This document shows positions 1 through 11,340 of a DNA stretch of 64,000 nt, piece by piece. Within the stretch, counting starts at the first letter, position 1. Each line of letters opens with the position of its first letter. Below the pieces are notes generated by a model that was not told where the DNA came from, did not search any database, and saw nothing but the letters and a program-made list of their open reading frames with translations. A program made the translations under genes and the position numbers. The stretch is from Nematopogon swammerdamellus (lineage: Eukaryota; Arthropoda; Insecta; Lepidoptera; Adelidae). The stretch is taken from contig OX336344.1 of assembly GCA_946902875.1 (NCBI GenBank), positions 22,155,791-22,219,790 of the forward strand. Direction: 5' to 3'.

Positions 1-28
1 ACCGCACCACTGAGCTACTGAGGCTGAA
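1..28 (-). mobile_element. SINE-A head fragment
   Basis: Reverse complement of the tRNA-like start of SINE-A: CACTGAGCTACTGAGGCTG is the complement of the A-box region. The element is cut by the window edge. Confidence 0.7.
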
Positions 29-555
29 CTATAGCATTACGTAGCGCAAAGCAACCGCGCACTCGTTATGCGTGCTAGAAGGGAATCGCTACGGAACCCT
101 CTGCGTAAGATTCAATATGGAACAAATTGACTGAACGCAGAAGATTGTCATATCTACAATATTTTTTTTTTTTATATATATTTTTTTCAAATTTGGAAAA
201 ACCAACAGGAATTTACGTTCAGAACACAAGGTATTACAAGATAAAACTGAGTATGTAAAAACCCAGCAACGTTTGTAAGGTGAAGTAAGTAAGAATGCAG
301 AAGGACAGGAATACAGAATACTTGAGACATGAACATGAAACAAACAATCAAACATAAACCTTCAAATAACACAAAGACGAACAGACGGAAAGAAATAAAG
401 GAGAGAAAGAGATATAGAGAGAAACAGATGAAAGAGACATACAGTACACTACGTCTATATGAAACTACTCTTTGGTTTACTTACCTAATGTAAACTATTC
501 AGATTCAGATTCAGATATTTATTTCGCCATAAACAACACACAAGAATAACAATAT
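29..555. other. AT-rich stretch, no gene seen
   Basis: Contains a T-run near 161-190 and a purine-rich AGAGA stretch near 390-435. I see no gene or recognisable repeat. Confidence 0.5.
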
Positions 556-735
556 TACATTGAGACATATGCAAATCGGTACAAATCGGTTCTGCAGATC
601 CTTTCTCCACAGAACCGGCAAACTCTGGAACGCTCTACCTGCCCACATATTTCCCCCCAAGTATAGTCTCGGGTCCTTCAAGAGAGGCGTGAATGGGCAC
701 CTGTCAGGCCGGTATAGCATTCGCAGCCCCCAGCA
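556..735 (+). mobile_element. LINE 3' coding end, truncated
   Basis: Translates to NRFCRSFLHRTGKLWNALP and HIFPPKYSLGSFKRGVNGHL, the characteristic C-terminal tail (R-T-x-x-L-W-N-x-L-P then F-K-R-x-V-N) of jockey/CR1-type non-LTR retrotransposons. 5'-truncated. The same tail recurs at 43200 (-), 55255 (-) and 58603 (+). Confidence 0.75.
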
Positions 736-1038
736 ATTTAATAGTTTGTATTTTTTTAGAGTGATTAGTATAAAATTTCGGAATTGCAAGTAAAAGTAAT
801 TTTGGTAAAAACGTGAACGTACACGAATCAATACAAATAGATTTGATTTTGCTAAAAAACTGGAAAAGCTTTAAACAATCCATCATCGCCTAAAACCGAA
901 GTTTAGTCCAAAACTCATCCGTCAACTCTTCTAACTGATAGGCGGTGAAATTACCCCTTCGGCCGCCTACGTAACCATAGTTTCGTACGTAACCGGTTTC
1001 GTAAGAGGCCTTTTTATTACAACATACCAACAAACCCT

Positions 1039-1281
1039 ACAGCCATACCACACGCTGTATTCCGCGACAATCGGGTTAAGCAGAGTAATAGATGTTGTGC
1101 TGCAAGGAATTGCAGCACAACACCGGCGGCCACGTTTCGCAAAGTATTCGGACAAGACGGACTATGGAAGGACCGCGCCAAGGTGAAATGTGGGTAAGCG
1201 CCGCCTTTGGTCGCCTTTTACTATATGCACGGGGAGAGATGCAGTGGGGCTATTCTCTTTAAGTACCGGCCCCACACGGTA
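1039..1281 (-). mobile_element. Family B repeat, reverse copy
   Basis: Begins CCACACGCTGTATTCC and ends ACCGGCCCCACACGGTAC, the complement of the family B head. It has the paired blocks GTTGTGCTGCAAG and CTTGCAGCACAACAC seen in other copies (15147, 17490, 52523). No coding capacity; probably a non-autonomous retroelement. Confidence 0.65.
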
Positions 1282-1285
1282 CATT

Positions 1286-1470
1286 TCAGTCTGACTGATG
1301 GCTGAGTCCGAGAACCACAATGCTCCGACGACCCAATATTATCCCGAAAAGGTGACATACCGGAGATTTTGGAGTTTAATTGCTGGCTATTACAGAGATC
1401 AGAACACAACCTAGGCTGCTATGCGTTCAGTACGGTGGTATCAACCAACCCAGTCGGCTACAATTAGATT
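1286..1470 (-). mobile_element. SINE-J body fragment
   Basis: A diverged reverse copy of the SINE-J body (compare 44846-45250): CCAATATTA, CATACCGGAGA, TTGCTGGCTAT, CAGTACGGTGG and CCAGTCGGCTACAATT occur in the same order. It lacks the tRNA-like head. Confidence 0.6.
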
Positions 1471-1480
1471 TCATCATGTT

Positions 1481-1646
1481 TAGGGTTCCGTATGCGTCGT
1501 ACGTCGTATGAAGCATTTTAACTAATCGTGAATTTTAACTAATAAGAAGAATCTCATAAAACACGCCATAGATTGTGTGAGTGGCACTGGCGATACGGAA
1601 CCCTCGGTGTGTGAGGTCGACTTGCACTTGGCCGGTTTTTTTTTAA
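1481..1646 (+). mobile_element. Family C element, internally deleted
   Basis: Starts AGGGTTCCGTATGC and ends GATACGGAACCCTCGGTG followed by CACTTGGCCGGTTTTTTTT. The CTGTCTGTCCG tract of full copies is missing, so it is an internal deletion derivative. Confidence 0.7.
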
Positions 1647-2341
1647 TGAGTAGCAGCCTTCATCCGACATCCATATTGCCTACTTTCATCATAATTATTA
1701 TTTTGCCATTTCATATAAAAGTGAAATTTTATCTCTTCACAAATATGACTCTTCTCAAAATGATTCCCATATATCCGTTGGAAAAACTTTTCTCAACCTT
1801 AAAATTAAATATTTGTTACAGAAAATTTAGCAGTTATATTATTATATTTTTAAAATTTCCCTAATTAAAAAAAATTAAAAAACAGTACCTACCTCTGTAA
1901 ATTAATTAGTATTAATTAATTGGATGGCGCAAACTTTTTTCCTGCATTTTGAAGCTTTGGCATTTACTGGTATTTAGTAATTAGTTAAACCTAAGTTGTA
2001 ATGTACCTATAGCTAAAAGGTTTTTAATTGGTCGCATTTATTTTATTTCACCAAAAACTGATTATGTAAGTACAACATATTACTTAGTACGATTATACAG
2101 GTTGTTTTAGAATAGGCCTGAGAAACTTCAGGAATAGAACGTACTCATTATTAGAAGAAAAATAGAAGAAAATAAAAAACACTCAAATCGAAATTCCGTA
2201 TTTTTTTGTTCATACAAAAGTTTAAAATTGTAATAAAAACTCGATGGACAGTGATTATGGGGCGATTTGGCAACAGTGCTGTCTAGGGAATGCAATAATG
2301 TAGTCCAGTCCTTCTTCTTTTGATTTCATTCAAATTTATAT
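1647..2341. other. AT-rich, no gene seen
   Basis: Low-complexity A/T sequence with no convincing open frame or repeat boundary. Confidence 0.4.
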
Positions 2342-2466
2342 TAGCCGACATGAAATGAAGGGAAGCACTGACATGGCACCTAGTTCACCCTGTGTTATGG
2401 GCTGACATCACGGATGTTGTAGGTGATGTAGCCAACCGTGTCAGGTTCCATAAAAAAAAAAATAAA
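2342..2466 (+). mobile_element. SINE-A 3' portion
   Basis: 5'-truncated copy covering the GGCACCTAGTTCACCC and GGGCTGACATCACGGATG blocks and ending TTCCATAAAAAAAAA. The A-rich 3' end fits retrotransposition. Confidence 0.8.
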
Positions 2467-2570
2467 AAAAATTAAGTGTTTGGAATTTAGCTACATACAT
2501 CTACTAGTTAAGAATGCAAGTTAGTTATTTTATTTTTATTTAATAAAGGCGGATGTATATGATGTATGTA

Positions 2571-2752
2571 CGATGAAACGATTTTCACCAAAAAGTACTA
2601 TAAAATTACCAAATCTGGGAAAATGTTTCAGAGCTTTTCATCTTCAAATATGGACCCTTATCGATGAAACGATTTTCACCAAAAAGTACTATAAAATTAC
2701 CAAATCTGGGAAAATGTTTCAGAGCTTTTCATCTTCAAATATGGACCCCTAT
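2571..2752 (+). repeat. 91-bp perfect-phase tandem duplication
   Basis: Two adjacent copies of a 91-bp unit (2571-2661 and 2662-2752), each starting CGATGAAACGATTTTCACC. They differ by about one base, so the duplication is recent. Confidence 0.9.
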
Positions 2753-3698
2753 CGAACCCTGAAGTTACGAAACCCTATCCTGAAACACCCGTACTTTTCA
2801 TATATTTAACATGACCTAACTCCTTAACACCCATCTCACTTAACACTATTCATGTCTCATAATTTCCATTTTTTACATTGTATTACTGATAATATAAATA
2901 TATTCTGTTCTGTTTTAATTTAATTGATTAGTTATTTTAAATTATTATTATTTTTTCTATTTTAACTGTTTATTTATCAGTTTTGATTTGTTTAAATGTA
3001 CTTTTCTTTCTCTTACGCTATATACTTAGTTTTATCTGTAGTGACCTATTAGCGGTGTATGTGTGACCCATTGTATTTTTGTAAATTTTGTGTCGATCAC
3101 ACTGTTGGTTACTCTAAATAAATAAATAAAAATAAATAAATTTATATTTTACAGGTTTTCCTATATACACTTTATATTTTGAAATTTAATAAAAAAATTT
3201 TACATATTATAATTGCTACAACCAACATTCCTTCATTTACACATTTTACACATCTAAAAGTTTGATGTAAGAAATCTCTTCAAGGAATAAGTTCGCCTTT
3301 GCAACTCATGTACATATATGTATTAATAGCTATTTTTCTTGTAAAAATAAAGTCTATCTGTTATTATATTAAACTGTAACATTTTTGATTTATTTATTCT
3401 TTTTGAAAATGTCAAAATTTTAAAGTTTCTCCGCAACTTAGACGATAGTAAATAAAATGAAGTTTATAGAACAGAGGTTTTACAGTTTTAGGTGTAGAAT
3501 TACCTCCTCCCGCACCCACCACCTATTAATGTAACTCACTGTACAAAGTGCGTAGAACACGTGAGACTCTTGGGTACAAGTTTGGAGGGGCGAGCCAGAG
3601 TTTTTGGCCCTTGGGTAATAGAAGGAATGATTGACGAACTCAGACAATTATCTTTTCGACTAAGTTATATATTAAACTATTATTATTATATGTATTGC
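2753..3698. other. LINE-3'UTR-like AT-rich sequence
   Basis: No coding signal. The stretch to about 3140 ends in CTCTAAATAAATAAATAAA, a style typical of lepidopteran LINE tails, but I cannot assign a family. 3330-3370 has another AATAAA-like tail. Confidence 0.35.
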
Positions 3699-4058
3699 TG
3701 GCGTGAAATTCGGATTTAAAAAGGAGAAAGTAAGTAAGCCCGCGGCCGTAATTTTGTTTCGGCGCGCGGAACAATTCGGTTTGTGGGAGAGCCATATCTT
3801 AGCGTAACCGGAACTTAATTTTATTTAGTCTATCCTGTGTCCCATATAGTGAAATGTGCTTGTACTAAGTTTCATAGAATTCGGATGATCGGTTGAAGAG
3901 TTATGGAGGAACATACATACATACATACAGAAAAGATTTCTAAAAATCATCAATTTAGTTTTAGTATCATACATAGAGTCTACAAACGCAGTATCTCATA
4001 AAACAAAGTAACTTACTCCATGATCATCCCTTACAGATTTATTATTAGTATTGATTGA
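3699..4058 (+). mobile_element. Family D repeat
   Basis: Runs from GCGTGAAATTCGGATTTAAA through GGAACAATTCGGTTTG and TTCATAGAATTCGGATGATC to ACAGATTTATTATTAGTATT. Copies at 10927 and 13066 (+) and 19658, 49366 and 61148 (-) share the same order. Non-coding. A GATT/GATGAT microsatellite follows to about 4110. Confidence 0.7.
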
Positions 4059-4504
4059 TTGATGATGATTGATGATGATATTGATATTGATTGATGATGA
4101 TGAATACTAGTGCCACAAACATTTTATAGATAGGTACAGATTGTTTGGATGTGACGCAAAGACTGGCTTGGAATAGAATAGAATAGAAACTCTGTAGTGC
4201 ACACAATGGAAAGAAGAACAGTATACGAGTAGAACAAACATATACAGGAGTGCGCAAAGGCGGACTTATCTGCAAGTGATTTATTACAGTCAGCCTTTGG
4301 GTGATGAGGAATAAAATACAGAGAAAGAAGTATGGGCTTATTCACCGAGCATACCTACGGGAGTGGCAACCGTCGAGCGCTAATATATAGGAAAATTAGC
4401 CGCGTGTTAGAGCATTTGCACTAATATATAGCGCTGCTGCGGGATCGACCGTCAGTGCGCTCGCGACTTGGGAACGAAGAACACATATATGTGCACTACG
4501 CAAA

Positions 4505-4588
4505 ATGGCGATTTGTGCAGTTCGTGCGTGTCGAAAGAGCTCAAGATCATCAGGAATGACAAAAGATGGCGTAACCTTTCATAATTAG
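4505..4588 (+). pseudogene. THAP zinc-finger N-terminal remnant
   Basis: ATG opens a 27-residue frame starting MAICAVRACRKSS and ending DGVTFHN before a stop. The C-x4-C pair at residues 4 and 9 and the G-V-T-F-H motif match the first half of a THAP domain (C2CH zinc finger, DNA binding; found in P-element transposases and host regulators). The second C-H pair is missing, so the finger cannot fold as it stands. The GC-richer flanks (4340-4500, with two TAATATATAG boxes) resemble a promoter carried along with the first coding exon. It may be a non-autonomous derivative of a THAP-bearing transposon or a captured host exon. No other exon is visible. Confidence 0.45.
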
Positions 4589-4899
4589 GTCATTTTAATG
4601 ATAATACAATGCTTAAAGCGTGTAAAATACAAAAATTCCGCGAGCTAGGAGCACGACTGCGCGCCATACTGGGCGCGTACACATGATAGGCAAATTTGAC
4701 AGACTGGAAAGAAATTTGAAATCAATTATTGTATATGGGTGTTGTTAGTTTTTTTATGGCAAGGACATGGATGAATTCAATTTATAATATGTATTGTTAT
4801 TATTTCTTTAATATTACGTTTTCTATTTTTTATAATTATAAAACAAATATACCTATACAAAACTAATATATTGTATATTATGTATTATTATAATAAGTA

Positions 4900-6796
4900 T
4901 TATTATTATCAGTGATAGGAATAGGTAGGACTTATTTACCTAAACTTCGAGGAACAGAGTAAAAAATTGGAGACTTCCTTACGACAATATTTTTTTCCGG
5001 TTTAATAATACCTATTCATGGTATTATAATTTCGCGATTTAAAAAAAGTGGCCGCCATTTTGAACTTTTTAGTAACTGGATAGATTGCTTTCAAAATCGA
5101 CATCTGGGTGTCAGTGAATACGAATCTGTAGTCAAATTTAAAAAAAGTAGCCGCCATTTTGAAATTTTTAGTTACTGGACCGATTGCTTTCAAAATCGAT
5201 ATCTGGGTGTCTATGTAGGCTCTGAATACGAATCCGTTGTCAAAATTTAAAAAAGTGGCCGCCATTTTGAACTTTTTAGTTACTGGACCGATTGCTTTCA
5301 AAATCTATATCTGGGTGTATGTGTGGGCTCTAAATACGAATCTGTAGTGAAAATTAAAAAAAGTGGCCGGCATTTTGAACTTTTTAGTTACTGGACCGAT
5401 TGCTTTCAAAATCGATATCTGGGTGTCTGTGTGGGCTCTGAATACGAATCTGTAGTCAATATTAAAAAAAAGTGGCCGCCATTTTGAACTTTTTAGTTAC
5501 TGGACCGGTTGCTTTCAAAATCGATATCTGGGTGTTTATGTAGGCTCTGAATACGAATCCGTTGTCAAAATTTAAAAAAGTGACCGCCATTTTGAACTTT
5601 TTAGTTACTGGACCGATTACTTTCAAAATCGATATCTGGATGTCTGTGTGGGCTCTGAATACGAATCTGTAATCAAAATTAAAAAAAAGTGGCCGCCATT
5701 TTGAACTTTTTAGTTACTGGACCGATTGCTTTCAAAATCGATATCTGGGTGTATTATGGTAACTAAAAAGTTCAAAATGGCGGTCACTTTTTAAATTTTG
5801 ACAACGGATTCGTATTCAGAGCCCACACAGACACCCAGATATCGATTTTGAAAGCAATCGGTCCAGTAACTAAAAAGTTCAAAATGGCGGCCACTTTTTT
5901 TAAATGTTTACTACAGATTCGTATTCAGAGCCCACACATACACCCAGATATCGATTTTGAAAGCAATCGGTCCAGTAACTAAAAAGTTCAAAATAGCGGC
6001 CACTTTTTTTAAATTTTACAACGGATTCGTATTCAGAGCCCACACAGACACCCAGATATCGATTTTGAAAGCAATCGCTCCAGTAACTAAAAAGTTCAAA
6101 ATGGCGGCCACTTTTTTTAAATGTTTACAACAGATTCTTATTGAGAGCCCACACATACACCCAGATATCGATTTTGAAAGCAATCGGTCCAGTAACTAAA
6201 AAGTTCAAAATGGCGGTCACTTTTTAAATTTTGACAACGGATTCGTATTCAGAGCCTACATAGACACCCAGATATCGATTTTGAAAGAAATCGGTCCAGT
6301 AACTAAAAAGTTCAAAATGGCGGCCACTTCTTTTTTATTTTGACTACAGATTCGTATTCTGAGTCCACACAGACGCCTAGATATCGATTTTGAAAGCAAT
6401 CGGTCGAGTAACTAAAAGTTCAAAATGGCGGCTACTTTTTTTAAATTTTGACTATAGATTCGTATCCAGAGTCCACACAGACGCCCATATATCGATTTTG
6501 AAAGAAATCGGTCCAGTAACTAAAAAGTCCAAAATGGCGGCCACTTTTTTAAATTTTTACTACAGATTCGTATTCAGAGCCCACACTGACACCCAGATAT
6601 CGATTTTGAAAGCAATCGGTCCAGTAACTAAAAAGTTCAAAATGGTGGCCACTTTTTTCAAATCGCGAAATTAAAACACCATGAATATTATTAAACCGGA
6701 AAAAAATATTGTCTTAAGGAAGTCTCCAATCTTTTACTCTGTTCCTCGAAATTTAGGTAAATAAGCCCTACTTATTCCTATCACTGATTATTAGTA
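4900..6796. mobile_element. Foldback element with tandem 108-bp subrepeats
   Basis: A giant inverted repeat. The left arm (4900-5755) has seven copies of a ~108-bp unit with GCCGCCATTTTGAACTTTTT at 5051, 5150, 5258, 5366, 5475, 5583 and 5692. The right arm (5757-6796) has nine copies in the opposite sense. Unique arm ends also mirror each other: ATTATCAGTGATAGGA (left) against TCCTATCACTGATTATTAG (right), and GGAGACTTCCTTA against TTAAGGAAGTCTCC. This is the architecture of Foldback-type DNA elements. Open frames inside merely translate the repeat. A diverged single end lies at 45551-45640. Confidence 0.8.
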
Positions 6797-7189
6797 CAAC
6801 TTTTCAAAAATATTAAAACAACAGTCTTGTTTAATTTTTCAATATTTTTTTTGGATTCAAACAATAATATTCGTTCAGTAAAAACTATTTGAAATAATAT
6901 TACAAATAACAATTTCAAAATTCACAGATATACCGCACCATCATTGTCCGTCAGACTGGCATTCGTAGTGATCCCGTCAAGTTGCCGTCAAGCAAGGCTT
7001 CCGATTGGTCGGACGGTCGGCTCTTACTACCAGATACCCGAGCCAAGCCAGCGATAACAAACCTGTCGCTCGCCTTGCTCGCTCTGTCTCTCTCCATATC
7101 GCGGGGCGCGATATGGGTAACGGAGATAGACAAGTCACGTCATAAAAGATTAAATTGCGATTTCGATTTTCGTAGTAGTAGGAATTTTT
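6797..7189. other. No gene seen; GC-rich block 6930-7140
   Basis: AT-rich to 6920, then a GC-richer block with a CGCGGGGCGCGATATGGG stretch. Frames on both strands are short and unrecognised. Confidence 0.35.
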
Positions 7190-7494
7190 GGCTAGCCGTG
7201 CTCCGATACAAACGCAGTAGCGTTGCGTCTCCCGTAGGTATTCTCCTTGGGGCTTATTATTTGAAGATGTTTTGACATTGAAAATGCCTTTTCGATTGCT
7301 TCAGTATAGTTCCCGATTTCCAGCGAGAGTGTGCATTCGCCCTGGTTTCGTGAGTTTAAAGGTGAATAGGTATTTAGGGTGTCAAATGACGTGTATCGAC
7401 GAGGGCTACAAAATGGTGCCCAAACTGACCCAGTCCCTGGGACTTATTGTTCCTTGGGTAGTCATAAACTGTTTATAATAATAATAATAATAAC
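7190..7494 (+). mobile_element. LINE-like 3' end with (TAA)n tail
   Basis: Ends in TAATAATAATAATAATAA (7477-7494), a microsatellite tail as in several non-LTR clades. The 18 bases at 7447-7464 (TTGTTCCTTGGGTAGTCA) match the reverse strand of 9456-9473 exactly, at the 5' edge of the LINE fragment below. Confidence 0.45.
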
Positions 7495-7813
7495 TGCCGG
7501 ACTGCGCGACGATGTCGCCGTGCAGTCCGGCGGATACGGAGCTCTCCGAGATGGGGGTGGTGGTGGCCTACGTGTCTAGTACCACCACCTATCGCTCGTA
7601 GCTTGCCTCGCGTCGTCTCGGAGAGCTCCGTAGCCACGGCCTGCACCCGCCGGCGTGCTTGGAGGTTTTTCTCCCGCCGCCGGCGGTATGCCGTTTTTGT
7701 TTTTTACTGTTTATATTAATTTTGTATATTTTTAATATTTTTTATTATGTATAAAAATTAATATAAATATTGTAAGATAAAAATGTGAAAATAAAGGTAT
7801 AAAATAATAATAA
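7495..7813 (+). mobile_element. Second LINE-like 3' UTR with hairpins
   Basis: GC-rich start with two inverted pairs: GCCGGACTGC with GCAGTCCGGC, and TACGGAGCTCTCCGAGA with TCTCGGAGAGCTCCGTA. An AT-rich stretch follows, with AATAAA at 7790-7795 and a TAATAATAA tail. It looks like a non-LTR 3' UTR meeting the next LINE tail to tail. Confidence 0.45.
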
Positions 7814-7814
7814 G

Positions 7815-9511
7815 AATCTTTATTTCAGACATAGGTCCATATTACAAAAAACAAAAGGTACAAAGATTACTTAAAACTAACAAACTGTAGGGCAAGATTA
7901 TCTAAACATGTTGATGTTTATACATGTTCTTGCTCCCAGCGTTTAAAGATACTGCTGTTCCAGACCGCCGCACACGCCTGTACAATACTATTATCGGAAC
8001 GGTATATTCTGTGTTTAAAGCTAGCTATTTGTTTTCTAATTAGGGCGAGGAATCCGTCAACTCTGGTTTCAGCGAACATTGCGGATGCACTACAATGTCG
8101 GGGTAATTTAAACAAAGCTCTGAAAATATTATTGTATTGAACTCTAATTTGGTGGAAAGATTGTTTTGTGTAGCTAGACCAGAGTTGACTTGTGTACAGG
8201 CACGTGCAATACGCTTGAAACAGCGTAATCTTCGCAGCATTCGAGCATTGCGCAAACCTTCTAGCGATCATATTGCCTTTGATCGCCAGAGATCTTCGCT
8301 GTCGTTCTATATCGAGGTCGTCTTTCAAATCCTCAGTCACAATGTGTCCGAGGTATTTGAAGGACTTAACGATTTTGAGTGGCAAATTGTTTAGAAGTAT
8401 TGGCGGGACATAGTCTGGCCCCTTGCCAGCTCTAAACACAAGTACTTCACTTTTGTCAACGTTGTATACAAGGCCATGTGTTAGTGCGTATTCCTCGCAA
8501 ATTTGCAAGAGTTTCCTCAGCCCCTTCACTGAGGGGCTCAGAAGCACCATATCGTCTGCATAGCTGATGTTATTGAGGCACTTGCCTCCTATGTGGCATC
8601 CGACACCGGCACTGCTGAGCCTCTCGATGAGTTCATTCATGTACAAATTGAATAAACAAGGCGAAGACATACCACCTTGTCTCACCCCGCACCTCAATCT
8701 GTACCTGTCCGATTCAACTCCTGCCCATCTCACGGTATTACTCTGTCCCTTGTACTAATATTGTAGTAGGGCGAGCACATCTTTCGCGACATTACTATTT
8801 TCTAGCTTATCCCATAAGATCTTATAGTCTACCCTATCGAATGCCTTACTTAGGTCTAAAAAAACATTCATACACATTAGTTTTACGGTCTTTGTAAAAA
8901 TTTACCACCTGTTTGAGAGCCATAATGGCCATATCAGTACCCATAGAAGGCCGAAAACCAAACTGTGCTTCATTAATAATTATCTGTTTGTCTATCCTCG
9001 GATATATCAACCTTTCTAGAGCCTTGGCCAGCACCGTCGCAAGAGATATAGGTCTATAGTTTGATAGTCGTGTCAAGTCACCGTTACGATTCTTTGGTAT
9101 TGGAACTACTATTGTTTTGATGAGTGCGTCAGGGAGATATTCATGTCGGTTGCATAGGTTGTAGAAATGTGTAATAGCTTTAATGAACTCTGGGCCTGCA
9201 TTGTAGATGTGTTCGATGCTAAGTCCGCCATGGCCAGGGGACTTGCCTCGTTTCATTTCTCGAATAACCTCTAGGACTTCATCCTCTGTAAATACGGTTA
9301 TTATTTGATGCGCTAGTTGTTCGTCCATCACAGGTGAAATTTTCTGCGAGTCAGGTCTGTCTAAATTTGGTTTGACTGTAAAATGCTTCTGGAAAAGGTT
9401 GGCTATATATTTTGGCTCCTGATGGTTTTCTACAGAAATTGGAAGTTTTGTTTTGTGACTACCCAAGGAACAAGAACAAAAAAAAATCGTAGTAATTTTT
9501 TTATTATACAA
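7815..9511 (-). pseudogene. Broken non-LTR reverse transcriptase (CR1/jockey-like)
   Basis: The reverse strand encodes the RT in two blocks. 9511-8846 holds the N-terminal part: EMKRGKSPGHGGLSIEHIY, VVPIPKNRNGDLTRLSNYRP (RT motif 1) and EAQFGFRPSMGTDMA (motif 2). 8733-7918 holds CGVRQGGMSSPCLFNLYMN (motif 4), the catalytic ISYADDMVLL (YADD), SFKYLGHIV and a C-terminal region. An extra T in the T-run near 8862 shifts frame before the FLDLSKAFDRVDYKI block, and a TAG replaces a likely Trp codon near 8757. No endonuclease domain is present (5'-truncated). The 3' tail at 7815-7830 reads AATAAAGATTCTTATTATTA in its own sense. Clade assignment is uncertain. Confidence 0.85.
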
Positions 9512-9775
9512 ATCTAACTTGCGTCTTATCTAATATGCCCTGAATGACATTTTCACTGAGTAAAGGTATTATTTAATTCAAATTACCATAGTTATTAAAT
9601 AATTAACTAATCTAAAAATTATATAAAGTAACTTAGGAAATAAACTAACTTAAAAAATAAATTTCATTTAGTGCTTTTGTCCCCGGGATTGTGCCGAGGA
9701 TGCCAGCCGCAGAGGTATTATTTTAAGTTTGCTGTTGTTTAGAAAAAGTAACAAGTATTTCTTTATAAGTATTGA
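9512..9775. other. AT-rich, no gene seen
   Basis: Nothing recognised apart from a short GC-rich piece at 9680-9710. Confidence 0.35.
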
Positions 9776-9890
9776 AGAAATGAAAACAAGCACTGACATG
9801 GCACCTAGTTCACCCGGTGTTATGAGCTGACATCACGGATGTTGTAGGTGATGTAGCCAATCGTGTCAGTTTCCATAAACAAAAATCTAT
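9776..9890 (+). mobile_element. SINE-A 3' portion
   Basis: CACTGACATGGCACCTAG to GTCAGTTTCCATAAAC; 5'-truncated, A-rich end. Confidence 0.75.
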
Positions 9891-10926
9891 GAATATTATT
9901 TACATACATACATAATATGATATATGTATATGGTAACATTTTGGCTACAAATCAAGGTTAAAAACCTACAAATTATAAATTTCGAAATAGTAACCAGCCG
10001 CAGGAATTTAAAGTTGTTGAAAAAACCTTGGTTCCCTGCCAAACTTTTTACTTTAGTTAGTTCAGGAAGCTCCTAAAAATCCTACCTTGTGAAATTCGGC
10101 GTCGCTACATTTCGTCATATAATAAGTGGAAATATGCCTGTAATACGGGGAAAATTTAATACTGGCGTAGTTACCATTTATTTTTGGATTTCCCAACGAA
10201 GGAAGTTTTATTTGAGTTAACTTTTCGTCTACCAGACAGGACATAATTAATATATTTTCAAATTGTGTTTATACGGAATTAAAACCTATCATATATATGG
10301 AATCGAAAATAATAAATAAATAAAATACGTAATTAATTACTAGAGAATTAAAAAAAAATCGATCCGAAAAACTTTTTGATCTAGGAACGAATACATCTCC
10401 CGAAGTAAAGTAATTAGAACAAGGCTGAAGGCCGAACAGAATGCTGTATGATATGATTGATTGATACGGAACCATCCGCGTGCGATTATAACTTACACTT
10501 GACCGTTATTTTTACGGTTAAAACGTCAAATTATGATGAACGATCACAGTGTGATGAACTCGCGAGTTTTGAGAGTGTAGCGACGAATTTCGAACTCTTT
10601 GAACGGATCTCCGAACAGACAGACTGACAGTTAGACAGACACACGACAGACGTTGCCTTTAGTTAGCCTCTTTCAGTTCATGTGGCCCTGGTACCTACTC
10701 TCAGTAAAAATAGTTTAATACTCATTTATTTATTTTTTATTGTAATAAATAACTGTATTTCCTCAGTTGGGGGAACTACGAGCCCCATGAATTACCCATG
10801 TTGTACCACCGACTAGTGGGGCCACGAACCCACAAGATAAAGACAATGTAGGTACCACTGGTGGGTCAAATTAGTGGAACCAAGAATAACACACCAGATG
10901 TAGAAGATGAGAACGTATTTATTTAT
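9891..10926. other. No gene seen; family C scrap at 10464-10510
   Basis: Mostly AT-rich. GATACGGAACCATCCGCGTG plus CACTTGACCG at 10464-10503 is a degenerate family C 3' end. 10590-10660 has CAGACAGACTGACAG-type sequence. Confidence 0.4.
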
Positions 10927-11340
10927 AAAATAGCTTTTGCCCGCGGCTTCGTTCGCGTGAAATTCGTATTTAAAACGAAGAAAGTAAGAAAGTAAGTAAG
11001 TAAGCCCGTTAACGTACCTTTATTTCGGCATGCGGAACAATTCGGTTTGTATGAGAGCCACATCTTAGCGTAACCGGAACTGAATTTTATTTCTATTTCA
11101 TAGTCTATTCTGCGTTCCGTATAATTATATGTGCTTGTACTAAGTTTCATCGAATTCGGATGATCGGTTTAAGAGTTATGGAGGAACGTACATAAATACG
11201 TTGATACAGAAAATATTTCTAAAAATCATTAATTTAGTTTTAGTATCATACATAGAGTCTACAAACGCAGTATCTCATAAAACAAAGTAACTTACTCCAT
11301 GATCATACCTTACAGATTTATTATTAGTATTGATATTGAT
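10927..11340 (+). mobile_element. Family D repeat, near full length
   Basis: Opens GCTTTTGCCCGCGGCTTCGT, continues GTGAAATTCGTATTTAAA and GGAACAATTCGGTTTG, and ends ACAGATTTATTATTAGTATT. Confidence 0.75.

Noticed and set aside
5002..6674. Open frames encoding repeated VTKKFKMAATFFKF
   Set aside because: They exactly follow the 108-bp foldback units on both strands; translation of a repeat and not a protein family.
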